The notes beneath the pieces were generated by a model that had not been told where the DNA came from, did no database searches, and saw nothing but the letters and a program-made list of their open reading frames with translations. From contig QFPN01000007.1 of assembly GCA_003241695.1 (NCBI GenBank), positions 62,001 to 126,000 of the forward strand: a stretch of 64,000 nt of DNA. Direction: 5' to 3'. This stretch comes from Ancylobacter novellus (lineage in GTDB: Bacteria > Pseudomonadota > Alphaproteobacteria > Rhizobiales > Methylopilaceae). A program made the position numbers and the translations under genes. How positions within the stretch are numbered: position 1 is the stretch's first letter; each line of letters begins with the position of its first letter. This document shows, in pieces, positions 40,928 to 48,642 of the stretch.

Positions 40928-42454
40928 TCAGAGCAGCGCGGAAGCCGCGGTCAGGCTCTTGAACATCGTGATGTTGACGGCGAAGACGCGCAGCGCCGCG
41001 GCCTGGGCGACCGGCATGTAGAAGCCGGCACGGTCGTTGTCGTAGTCGAACTCGACCCGCAGATACTCGGCGAACTCGTCCTCTTGTCGAACGATCCCCG
41101 CCGCCGCGAGTTCGTCATAGGCGTGGATGACGGTCGCGCGCATCTGGTCGGGCGTCACGACGCCCTGCACCCCGTTCGGGTTGTCCTCGCGCATCACGTG
41201 ACGCGGATAGAGACCGAGCACCGCGTTCTTCATGTAGCGCTTCACGTAGGACGCGACGCAGACGCTCTCGATGTCGAGGAAGGTCGTGTCGAGCAGGTCC
41301 GCGCCGTTTTCGCGATAGGTCGTGATGATGCGCTCGCAGCGCATCTGATCGTCCGCGCCGAAGGTGAAGGTCGAGATGCCGGACCGCAGCAAGGTCTCGC
41401 GCTCGACCGGCGTGAAGACCGCGAGGGCGTCGCGCGGCGGCGTGATGCCGTAAAGCGTGAGCCCCTGCATCGGCCGGGCGATCTCGACCGCGGTGTCGAC
41501 GCTTCGTCCGAGGTTCTTCGTAAATGCGATCTGCGCGCAGAGGGACGCCGCAATGCTCCAGCTCGGTTGAGGCACCTGATAGCTGCCGAGAATGGTAACG
41601 TGCGGTTCGTTGAACTGCAGGCCGTAGGCGGTGAGACTTGCGAGCGTGCCGTTACGAGCCGTGATGTAGTGACCGTCGAGCTGAGTGAACGGATCCCAGC
41701 GGGTGCGCATGAAATCGCTGACGGCGTCGATCGCCGGCTTGCCCGAATACGGGCTCGCGATCCAGTCGAACCGCTCGGCCGCGACGACCGCGAGCGCATC
41801 GCCGATCCCGCCGCCGCCGGAGCCGCCGGTCACGTTGCTGACCGCGACGGAGATGCCGCGCACCCGCGCCGGATCGCCATCCCAGGCGCGCTTGACGTTG
41901 ATGTCGTTGCCTTCCACGCCGGCATGGCGCGCCTTCAGCTTGACGACCGTCGGCGAGCCGGCATCGATCCGCGCCATCACGGGCGGCCCGAAGCGCATGC
42001 CGAACTTGCGGTAGCCCTTCTGGACGCACTCCTTAAAGCGGCTCGCCACCACGGCCGCGGTGTCGCCCTGCCTTACCTGGATCCCGTATTTCTCGCCGCA
42101 GATGTAGAGGTAGAACCGTCCGTTGGCCTTCGCCGTCCCTGTGAAGGTCACCGAACCTTCGGCCTGGACAGAGTCCTCGGCAGCAGGCAGCGCGATCGCG
42201 TAGATCTCGCCCATCTTGTTGATCTGCCGGGCGTAGGCGACCATGTCGGCCAGCATCGTGCCGTAGCCGAACAGGTCCGACGGATCGGTCGAGCCGACGT
42301 TGATCAGGGTCAGCGGCTCGACCATGTCCAGATCGGCGCGGCCGATCAGCAGCATGCGCGAGACGCTCGAATAGACCGGCGGGCCGGCGTTGACCTCGGC
42401 GAGAAACAGCGGAACGCGGAGGTCATCCGGAATCTGATTGAACGCGATGGCCAT
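40928..42454 (-). CDS. Contractile tail sheath protein (Mu gpL-like)
   Basis: A protein of 508 residues in the Mu sheath family. MAIAFNQIPDDLRVPLFLAEV is the conserved N-terminus that links subunits, then SSVSRMLLIGRAD, a variable domain around 100-230 and a conserved C-terminal domain (ITTYRENGADLLDTTFLDIESVCVASYVKRYMK..GLYPRHVMREDNP). It contracts to drive the tube through the envelope. Together with the tube it shows the phage is a myovirus. Confidence 0.95.
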   Translation of the reverse strand: MAIAFNQIPDDLRVPLFLAEVNAGPPVYSSVSRMLLIGRADLDMVEPLTLINVGSTDPSDLFGYGTMLADMVAYARQINKMGEIYAIALPAAEDSVQAEGSVTFTGTAKANGRFYLYICGEKYGIQVRQGDTAAVVASRFKECVQKGYRKFGMRFGPPVMARIDAGSPTVVKLKARHAGVEGNDINVKRAWDGDPARVRGISVAVSNVTGGSGGGGIGDALAVVAAERFDWIASPYSGKPAIDAVSDFMRTRWDPFTQLDGHYITARNGTLASLTAYGLQFNEPHVTILGSYQVPQPSWSIAASLCAQIAFTKNLGRSVDTAVEIARPMQGLTLYGITPPRDALAVFTPVERETLLRSGISTFTFGADDQMRCERIITTYRENGADLLDTTFLDIESVCVASYVKRYMKNAVLGLYPRHVMREDNPNGVQGVVTPDQMRATVIHAYDELAAAGIVRQEDEFAEYLRVEFDYDNDRAGFYMPVAQAAALRVFAVNITMFKSLTAASALL

Positions 42455-42495
42455 CGGCCTCTCCTCGGTTCTTGGATGCGGTCAGGCGCGAAGGC

Positions 42496-42777
42496 TCAGT
42501 CGGCCCCGCCAGGCCGGCTCGCTTTCTGCGGGGTGGTGCGGACGCCACGCGGCGGCGCATCGGGCGTCGGGGGAAGGTCCTCGGCGGGAGGCTCAGGAGG
42601 CGGCGGCGAGGCGGCGGGAACGGCGGTCACGTCGATCTCGCCGCCGCGCATTTTCAACCGCTCCCAATAGGTCGACCACGTCACGACGCGGCCTTCGGGC
42701 GGCAGGATGTCCTGCTCGGCGGGGTCGAAGATCTGGCCGCCGGGTACGGCGGACTTCACATGACGTCGGTCGGCCAT
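42496..42777 (-). CDS. DUF2635 protein (Mu gp38-like)
   Basis: A protein of 93 residues. The first 50 have the DUF2635 pattern (HVKSAVPGGQIFDPAEQDILPPEGRVVTWSTYWERL) and the rest is a Pro-rich acidic tail. In Mu-like phages it is encoded just before the sheath gene; the function is unknown. ATG at 42777 overlaps the end of the gp37-like gene by 22 bases. Confidence 0.82.
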   Translation of the reverse strand: MADRRHVKSAVPGGQIFDPAEQDILPPEGRVVTWSTYWERLKMRGGEIDVTAVPAASPPPPEPPAEDLPPTPDAPPRGVRTTPQKASRPGGAD

Positions 42778-43568
42778 TGGTCCTCCGGGTCGAAGAGGGG
42801 CCGCTCCGGCGGCCCAAGGGTCGGAAAGTCCGCGGCGCCTGGATCGGGCCGCGCGGTCCCGCCGTGCGGGATCGTGGTGAAGCCGGCGCTTTCGAGCCGC
42901 GGCAGCGCTGGCATGGCGAGCGCGGCGGCGAGCATCCGGCAGGTGACGCCGGCGCCGCTGCCGGCGGGCGCGGCCTCGCAGACGAGGCGAAGCGCCTCGG
43001 GGAGCGCAGCAAAGGAGCCTGTCGGCGGGTTCATCGCGTCGAGCTCGTCCGTCTTCAGTTCGACGAGGAAGGTCACGAGATGAATCGCGAGCCGCTCCGC
43101 GGTCTCGTCGGACGAAAACCGCGAGACCGAGCGCTTCGCGACGCTCTTGGTGACGGCCCGCATCAGCAGCGCGCCCTCGGGCGTTGGCTGGGCGAGCGGA
43201 TGCGGTCGGCCGAGCGTCAGGATCTGCTCGGCGCACCATGCGAGCAGGTTGAGGGTCGCTTCGAGCTCACCGTCGGTCGCGGGCGTCGCGATCGCAGGGC
43301 CGGCCTCGCTGTCGAGGTCGACCAGCGTGTTCATCGCGATCTCGAGCACGAGATTGCAGCGGTCGTCGAAGGGCGCGCCGCCGTTCTGGCTGAAACCCTC
43401 GCCGTCGAGCTCCTCCGTCGTCACCACGATGATGGGGACGGGCTCGCGATGGTCGAAGTCGCCGATCCGGCTGTCATAGACCCGGCCGTCGCAGAGTTCC
43501 GCGATCGTCGGATGCGAGTTCAGCGCCGCGATCGCCTGCAGGCGAAGCGCAGTGAGGGCGAGGCTCAT
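42756..43568 (-). CDS. Mu gp37-like tail-terminator region protein
   Basis: A protein of 270 residues. The first 200 have a mixed fold with VPIIVVTTEEL, DRCNLVLEIAMNT and LAIHLVTFLVELKTDELDAM, consistent with the tail terminator/completion proteins encoded between the neck and the sheath. The last 70 are Ala/Pro-rich. Its place between the head-tail joining gene and gp38 fits Mu gp37. The start at the ATG at 43568 was chosen because upstream sequence is Arg/Ser-rich and not protein-like. Confidence 0.7.
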   Translation of the reverse strand: MSLALTALRLQAIAALNSHPTIAELCDGRVYDSRIGDFDHREPVPIIVVTTEELDGEGFSQNGGAPFDDRCNLVLEIAMNTLVDLDSEAGPAIATPATDGELEATLNLLAWCAEQILTLGRPHPLAQPTPEGALLMRAVTKSVAKRSVSRFSSDETAERLAIHLVTFLVELKTDELDAMNPPTGSFAALPEALRLVCEAAPAGSGAGVTCRMLAAALAMPALPRLESAGFTTIPHGGTARPDPGAADFPTLGPPERPLFDPEDQWPTDVM

Positions 43569-43575
43569 GGACCGA

Positions 43576-43980
43576 TCAGCCCGCGCGCGCCTGGCGCTCG
43601 GCAAGTTCGATCGAGATGCGGCCGACGCTGTCCGCCGGCGTCTTCGACACCTCGAAGACCTCGCCGGTCTTGAGCCGCCGCACGAGGTCGCCGGACTTCG
43701 GCACGTAGCGAAGCTCCGACACGGCGACGTCGATCGTCGTCCGCGGCGCTGAACTCGCGCGGGTCGCGGTCTGCGGCATGCGCCGACCCTCTGTGTGGAA
43801 TTCCTCGTCAACCGCCACGAAGGAGCCGACGAACCCGAATGGCTCCCGGCTCGGGTCGGCGACGAGACGTGCATTCACGTCTCCGCCGACCCGAGCGCGC
43901 GGGATCGCCTCGAAATCTTCGCCGAACACCACGTCAATCGCGTCGCCCGCGGCCGCGAAGGCGTCGTCGAAGATGGACAC
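43576..43980 (-). CDS. Head-tail joining protein (FII-like)
   Basis: A protein of 134 residues: N-terminal helix (MSIFDDAFAAAGDAIDVVFGED), then strands (VGSFVAVDEEFHTEG) and TTIDVAVSELRYVPKSGDLVRRLKTGEVFEVSKTPADSVG, a layout typical of lambda FII-like or SPP1 gp16-like connectors between head and tail. The call rests on fold pattern and position. Confidence 0.65.
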   Translation of the reverse strand: MSIFDDAFAAAGDAIDVVFGEDFEAIPRARVGGDVNARLVADPSREPFGFVGSFVAVDEEFHTEGRRMPQTATRASSAPRTTIDVAVSELRYVPKSGDLVRRLKTGEVFEVSKTPADSVGRISIELAERQARAG

Positions 43981-43982
43981 CG

Positions 43983-44222
43983 TCAGGCCTTGCGCAGCGC
44001 TTCGACGATGTCGGCCTTGGTCTTCGCAGTGGAAATGTCGACACCGCGTTCCGCCGCGAGCTTCTCGAGGTCCGTCTTGTTCAAGGCGTCGAGATCGTCG
44101 ACTTCCGCCGTCTCGGCGGCGTCCGCCGAGACATGGGTGCCGGCGGCGATCGCCGCCTGCGCCTCGTCCCAGCCCATCGGCACCGCCGCGGCGTCGGCCT
44201 TGCCCTTTTCCCGAAGCAGCAT
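43983..44222 (-). CDS. HeH/LEM-fold domain protein
   Basis: A protein of 79 residues. The last 40 (LDALNKTDLEKLAAERGVDISTAKTKADIVEALRKA) form a helix-extension-helix (SAP/HeH) motif, as in several phage head and packaging accessory proteins (lambda FI-like position). It lies 11 bases behind the capsid gene and two before the joining protein. Confidence 0.72.
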   Translation of the reverse strand: MLLREKGKADAAAVPMGWDEAQAAIAAGTHVSADAAETAEVDDLDALNKTDLEKLAAERGVDISTAKTKADIVEALRKA

Positions 44223-44233
44223 GGTGTTCTCCC

Positions 44234-45295
44234 TCAGTTCGAGCTGAAGCCGCGGACGAGCAGCTGCGGCCGCTTGACCAGCGGCAGCGGGTTGCTCTCG
44301 GTATGGATCTCCATGCCCTTGCCGAATTTCATGCGTTCGAGCGGGGCGACGAAGACCTCGGCGTCCTCGACGCCCGGCGCCGTGTTGACCGCGTCCCAGA
44401 AATCGGGCGGCCCCCAGTAGTTCGTGAAGGTGTCGGACGTGCCGAGCGGGAAGAACCGGACGTCACCGGCCGGGATGAACCGCTCCGGAGCCGACTGCGT
44501 GCCATCCTCGCGGATGTAACCTGCAGAGCCGCGGTACTCTTCGAACTCGATGCCGCGGAAGACGAACCCCTTGCGGACGTTCTCCCGGATCGGGTTTGCC
44601 CCGGCGGGCGTCGCCGGGTAGTTCTGGAAGGCGTTCTGCATCCGCTTGTGGCCGAGGAACTTCGTCGCCCACTCGGGGGACATCAGCGCCTTCACGCCCG
44701 TCATGGTCTCGCCGTTGAGGTTGTCTTCAAGATACGAGACGACCTCGTCGCACTTGGCGCCGATGTCGGTCGTGTCGGTCCCGAGCGTGAAGTCGATCTC
44801 CTTCTGCGTCACGTCGAACGCGATGAAGAGATTGAGCAGCGTCGAACCGTCATAGTCCTTGATCTCGCCGCGGAGCGCCGTGACGCGCAGGTGCTCGAGC
44901 GTGACCGCGTGCTTCTTGCGCATCGTGATCAGCTTGCGGTTGGTGAAGCCAAGCACCGTCTCAAGCTGCGCGCCCGCCGGAGCCGCCGCGAGCATGTTCT
45001 GCACGTCGGTCGCGAGCACCGCGTCCTCGTGCGGAATGTGCGGGATCACGAAGCTCTTCGGCTTCTGCTTCCCGCGAGTGCCGAGGGACGCGGGCGCGCC
45101 GCGAGGCCGGGTCGGGAGCAGGTTCAGCACGCCGTTCTCGATCACCACGATGACCGAGGTCGTTGGGATCGGCTCAGGGGTGAAGATCCCGAGCTCGCCG
45201 ATGCGGCCGTAGCTGTTCGGCACGATCGAGACCGCGCCGGTGAGGGACGCCGCCGAGAAGGCGTCCTGATTGAAGATGTCGAGCACGGTCGCCAT
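44234..45295 (-). CDS. Major capsid protein (lambda gpE family)
   Basis: A protein of 353 residues, matching the gpE capsid family in length. Visible blocks include FTPEPIPTTSVIVVIENGVLNLLPT near residue 38, RGKQKPKSFVIPHIPHEDAVLATDVQ, DVTQKEIDFTLGTD, ALMSPEWATKFLGHKRMQNAFQNY and a C-terminal YWGPPDFWDAVNT. It builds the HK97-fold shell. The head module (terminase GpA, portal, protease, gpD, gpE) is lambda-like although the tail is Mu-like. Confidence 0.94.
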   Translation of the reverse strand: MATVLDIFNQDAFSAASLTGAVSIVPNSYGRIGELGIFTPEPIPTTSVIVVIENGVLNLLPTRPRGAPASLGTRGKQKPKSFVIPHIPHEDAVLATDVQNMLAAAPAGAQLETVLGFTNRKLITMRKKHAVTLEHLRVTALRGEIKDYDGSTLLNLFIAFDVTQKEIDFTLGTDTTDIGAKCDEVVSYLEDNLNGETMTGVKALMSPEWATKFLGHKRMQNAFQNYPATPAGANPIRENVRKGFVFRGIEFEEYRGSAGYIREDGTQSAPERFIPAGDVRFFPLGTSDTFTNYWGPPDFWDAVNTAPGVEDAEVFVAPLERMKFGKGMEIHTESNPLPLVKRPQLLVRGFSSN

Positions 45296-45298
45296 GGG

Positions 45299-45679
45299 TC
45301 AGGCTCCTTCGCGGGTCTTGATGTGCACCGCGCGGAGCTGCGCGATCGCCGCCGCCCGCTTCGTCGCATCGTTGATGGACGGTCCCCAGGTGAGGCCGTT
45401 GTGAGAGACGATCGCGCGCTCGTCGACGACGACGATCGGCACGTCGCTGGACGTCGCGTCGGCCGCGAAGGCGAGGATCGCGACCGCGGTCTGCGATCCG
45501 TCGGAGCCCGTCGCAGCGCCGACGACGAACTTGCCATTCGCGCTCAACTTGGCGAGCACGGTCCCGGATTTCAGTTTGCCCTGTCCGCTGGCGAGGACGC
45601 CGGTCGACCGGGAGGCGTAGTTGGGCTCTTCGGACTTCAGCCAGTCCGAGGCGACGATGGCGGTTTCGAGAAGCGGCAT
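45299..45679 (-). CDS. Head decoration protein (lambda gpD family)
   Basis: A protein of 126 residues: ATDWLKSE-like start (IVASDWLKSEEPNYASRSTGVLASGQGKLKSGTVLAKL), TAVAILAFAADATSSDVPIVVVDERAIVSHNGLTWG in the core. gpD trimers stabilise the expanded capsid. It lies three bases before the capsid gene. Confidence 0.92.
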   Translation of the reverse strand: MPLLETAIVASDWLKSEEPNYASRSTGVLASGQGKLKSGTVLAKLSANGKFVVGAATGSDGSQTAVAILAFAADATSSDVPIVVVDERAIVSHNGLTWGPSINDATKRAAAIAQLRAVHIKTREGA

Positions 45680-45682
45680 CGG

Positions 45683-46825
45683 TCAGGCCTCCTGCTTGAC
45701 GCCGGCGCGCTTCAGCTGACGCTGCATGCTCGCGGTGGCGGACGACGCGCCGGCCTCGGGCGTGGCGAGCGGCGTGGTCGGATTGATGGGGGTCTTCTCT
45801 TCCTTGGCGACGAAGCGCTCGAAGAGGGCGGCGCGCACCTGGTCGAGAGACTTGCCCTCGGCGAGGTAGACGTCCGCGGCGTTCGCCTCGATCGTGGGAT
45901 CCTTCTGGCGGGCGAGGTCGACCGCCATGCGAATGTCCTTCGCCTGGGAGGTGCGCGCTCGCGCCTGCTCGGCCGTGACGCCTTCGCGCAGCAGCTGGGT
46001 GGTCATCGCGGGCACGCCGGCCTTGGCGCAGATGTCCGAGATCTCGATCGCGAGCGTCGACGCCGCCTGGCGCGCCGCCGCGATGTCTTCGGGCGTCGTC
46101 GCGCCCGCCTTCGGTTCCGGCATCGGAGGCTCCTTTTCCGGGGTGGGCGCGGCCGAGGCCGCTGGGGGACGAGTGACGCTCATGCGCCAGTCGTTCTTTT
46201 CGGCGAGCGCCGTCAGGCGCTTCGGCGCATGCGCGTAAATCCGGTAGTCGAAGGCGGCGACGGCGGGCTCGGCGTCGTTGTCGTTCGCTGGCTTGGAACC
46301 TGCGCGGGTCGCGTAACCCTGCGTGACCGCGTCGTCGGGCGTCAGCCAGGTCTCGGCCTTCATGTCGGCGCGGCACTGTTGAGCGGTCCGGCCTGACTTC
46401 GCCGCGTAGACGTTCGAGAACGAGGTTGCGAGCGCGTTCAGCGCGCGCAGCGACATCTCGTGTTCCGCCGCGGTCCCGTAAGTGAAGCCGCTCGGATCGT
46501 GGATCATCATCGTCGAGCCGAGCGCCATCTCGATCTCGTCGCCCGCCATTGCGAGCAGCGACGCCGCCGACGCGGCGATGCCCTCGACGACGATGGTCGT
46601 CTTGCCGGTGTGGCGCGCGATCGCCGCGTGGATCGCAGAGCCCTCGGTGGCGATGCCGCCGCCCGAGTTGAGCCGGATCGTGACGTCGTTCTCGTCGCCC
46701 ACCTGGGCGAGCGCCGCGATCACCTCGGATGCAGTGAAGCCCTCGTCGTACCAAAGGGCGCCGACGGTCCCCGAGAGAGTGATCTCGGAGCCGCTCACGC
46801 GAACGGTCATGGTGATGTCCTTCAA
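45683..46825 (-). CDS. Head maturation protease, ClpP-type, fused to scaffold-like region
   Basis: A protein of 380 residues. Residues 1-190 are a ClpP/S14 protease: NSGGGIATEGSAIHAAI, EGIAASAASLLAMAGD with the nucleophile Ser near 86 and MMIHDPSG with the catalytic His near 109. Residues 225-380 are Pro/Ala-rich and helical with EDIAAARQAASTLAIEISDIC, likely the scaffold domain, as in lambda C/Nu3. It processes the prohead. It overlaps the portal gene by four bases. Confidence 0.92.
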   Translation of the reverse strand: MKDITMTVRVSGSEITLSGTVGALWYDEGFTASEVIAALAQVGDENDVTIRLNSGGGIATEGSAIHAAIARHTGKTTIVVEGIAASAASLLAMAGDEIEMALGSTMMIHDPSGFTYGTAAEHEMSLRALNALATSFSNVYAAKSGRTAQQCRADMKAETWLTPDDAVTQGYATRAGSKPANDNDAEPAVAAFDYRIYAHAPKRLTALAEKNDWRMSVTRPPAASAAPTPEKEPPMPEPKAGATTPEDIAAARQAASTLAIEISDICAKAGVPAMTTQLLREGVTAEQARARTSQAKDIRMAVDLARQKDPTIEANAADVYLAEGKSLDQVRAALFERFVAKEEKTPINPTTPLATPEAGASSATASMQRQLKRAGVKQEA

Positions 46826-48420
46826 TCGTCCGCGGGAGCGGGCTGCTTCGCCGGCGCCGGGGTGTCGTCCGTGACGCCCGGCGACTTCGTCTTCGAGCGT
46901 CGGCCGTCGCTGTCGTAGGAGACGCCGAGGTCGTCAGCGCGGGCGTTGTCAGCCGCGTTCTCGGCGTCGACCGCTTCGGCGTCCTGACCGTCGGCGGACA
47001 CCTCCGCCGACCGGGTCGAGAATCCCGAGCGGACCTTCATCTGCTTGGCTTCGATGTCCTGGACGGGATGGATGTACGCGAACGCCTGCGGGGTCCATTT
47101 GACCGCGTAGGCCTGACGTCGGGTCATCCCTTCGGGCAGTTTCAGGACGCCGGACAGCAACGCGTAGTCGATGAAGCGGCGATAGACCGGCCGGCAGAAC
47201 TGGAACACGAGCAACGCGTGCTGGAGCGCCTCGATGCTGCGCCGGAAATCGTTCAGGGCCGCCCGGAGCGTCCGATCATTGAGCTGACCGTAGTCGCCGC
47301 TCAGGATTTCATAGAGGGTGCCGGCGCCAGTCGCGATCGAGCGGAGCGAGACCCGGATGTACTGCTCGAAGCCTGTCGGGCTGTCGGGCGGATTGGACCA
47401 CGTGATGTCTTCGTCGTCTTCCAGCACCTGAAGTGTGCCGGCTTCCCATTGGAGATCGCCGGTGCCTTCCTCGTCCGCGTCGGTCGAGCCGATCGGGTTC
47501 TGACCATCGCCAACCCGCTTGATGAAGCCGGCGATCAGCGTCGCGACCTTCTTACGGGTCAACTCGGCGTCGAGATAACCTTGCAAATCGTAGAGAGCCT
47601 GAAGCACCGGCGCGAGCCATGGCTCGCCGCGCTGCTGGCCCGGCCGCAGTGCCCGGAAGAGGTGGCAGACGTCCTCGGCAGGAACGACCTTCGCCTCGTT
47701 CAGCGCGCCGCCGGACACAATGGCGTCGCCAGGATGATCCCGGGTCAGCCAGTACCCGGTGCGCGCGCCCTTGCCGTCGAACTGGATGCCCTGCCAGATG
47801 CGGTTCGTTGGGTCGTTCTTCAGGTGGTCGCAATGATCGCCTTCGATGACCTGCAGCTGCAGCGGAACAGTCAGCCCGTCGCTGAGGCGCCGAGAGCGAA
47901 GACGGACGAAGGTCTCCCCTCCCTCCACCATGCCGCGGGCGGCGATCGCCTGAAGGCCGTAGAAGTCATGAGCTCCCGTGCTGTCGGCCTCGTCGACCCA
48001 GTCCCAGAACAGGCCGGCGACAGCGGCGCGGTACTCTTCCGAGCGCTTGTCGGCAGCCTTCTTCTGCGTCTTCGACATGCCGGTAGTGTCGATCCGGGCG
48101 ATCGACTGCGGCTTGATCCCCGTGCCGACGAGGTTCGAGACCATGCGATCGACGATCGATCGCGCATGTGGGTTTTTCCGCGCCTGGTCGCGAGATTTCC
48201 GGCGAAGTTCATCAAGCGCATAGGTCAGGGCGGCGTTCGGGCCAAACGAGCCCACCCGCCACGCTCGCGAGCGACGACCGGAGCCGCCGGCGGCGTCGTA
48301 GGCCCCAGCTTCAGGCGCGACCCCGCCGGACAACTGGCCGGAGATGTCGAGGGCTCCGGCGGCCGACGCCGTCATCGGCCGGCTGATCGCCCGCACCCTG
48401 TAGCGCGGCTTTTCCGCCAT
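46822..48420 (-). CDS. Portal protein (lambda gpB family)
   Basis: A protein of 532 residues: NPHARSIVDRMVSNLVGTGIKPQ, LQLQVIEGDHCDHLKN, GYWLTRDHPGDA, VCHLFRALRPGQQRGEPWLAPVLQALYDLQGYLDAEL and FEQYIRVSLRSIATGAGTLYEILSGDY are lambda-type portal blocks; the stem and crown follow and the acidic tail is disordered. It forms the dodecameric DNA gate. It overlaps the protease gene by four bases. Confidence 0.95.
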   Translation of the reverse strand: MAEKPRYRVRAISRPMTASAAGALDISGQLSGGVAPEAGAYDAAGGSGRRSRAWRVGSFGPNAALTYALDELRRKSRDQARKNPHARSIVDRMVSNLVGTGIKPQSIARIDTTGMSKTQKKAADKRSEEYRAAVAGLFWDWVDEADSTGAHDFYGLQAIAARGMVEGGETFVRLRSRRLSDGLTVPLQLQVIEGDHCDHLKNDPTNRIWQGIQFDGKGARTGYWLTRDHPGDAIVSGGALNEAKVVPAEDVCHLFRALRPGQQRGEPWLAPVLQALYDLQGYLDAELTRKKVATLIAGFIKRVGDGQNPIGSTDADEEGTGDLQWEAGTLQVLEDDEDITWSNPPDSPTGFEQYIRVSLRSIATGAGTLYEILSGDYGQLNDRTLRAALNDFRRSIEALQHALLVFQFCRPVYRRFIDYALLSGVLKLPEGMTRRQAYAVKWTPQAFAYIHPVQDIEAKQMKVRSGFSTRSAEVSADGQDAEAVDAENAADNARADDLGVSYDSDGRRSKTKSPGVTDDTPAPAKQPAPADD

Positions 48421-48425
48421 GGACG

Positions 48426-48638
48426 TCAGAAGCCGCTGCGCGGAGACACGACCACGCGGCGGACGCGACCGCGGCCAGGGTTCTGTTCGGCCTCGGCCTC
48501 GCGAATGAGATCGGCCTCGATCGCATTCATATCCTTGAGAGACCGGAGTTTGAGACGCCCGCGCCGGTCGATCTCTTCGGCGCCGGTCTGCTTGAGCCTC
48601 CGGAACTTGTCGAGGCGATCCTGTGCGGTCTCGGGCAT
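48426..48638 (-). CDS. Head-tail joining protein gpW-like
   Basis: A protein of 70 residues with two helices (TAQDRLDKFRRLKQTGAEEI, LRSLKDMNAIEADLIREAEAEQ) and a basic C-terminus ending SPRSGF. Length, helix pattern and the position between GpA terminase and the portal match lambda gpW, which stabilises the filled head. Confidence 0.82.
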   Translation of the reverse strand: MPETAQDRLDKFRRLKQTGAEEIDRRGRLKLRSLKDMNAIEADLIREAEAEQNPGRGRVRRVVVSPRSGF

Positions 48639-48642
48639 TGGA

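Noticed and set aside
40925..42670. Plus-strand frame of 581 codons opposite the sheath gene
   Set aside because: Shadow of the sheath gene; composition rich in Asp/Arg/His with no motif.
43778..46396. Plus-strand frame of 872 codons opposite the capsid genes
   Set aside because: Long only because of high GC; the minus strand has capsid, decoration and protease genes with clear families.
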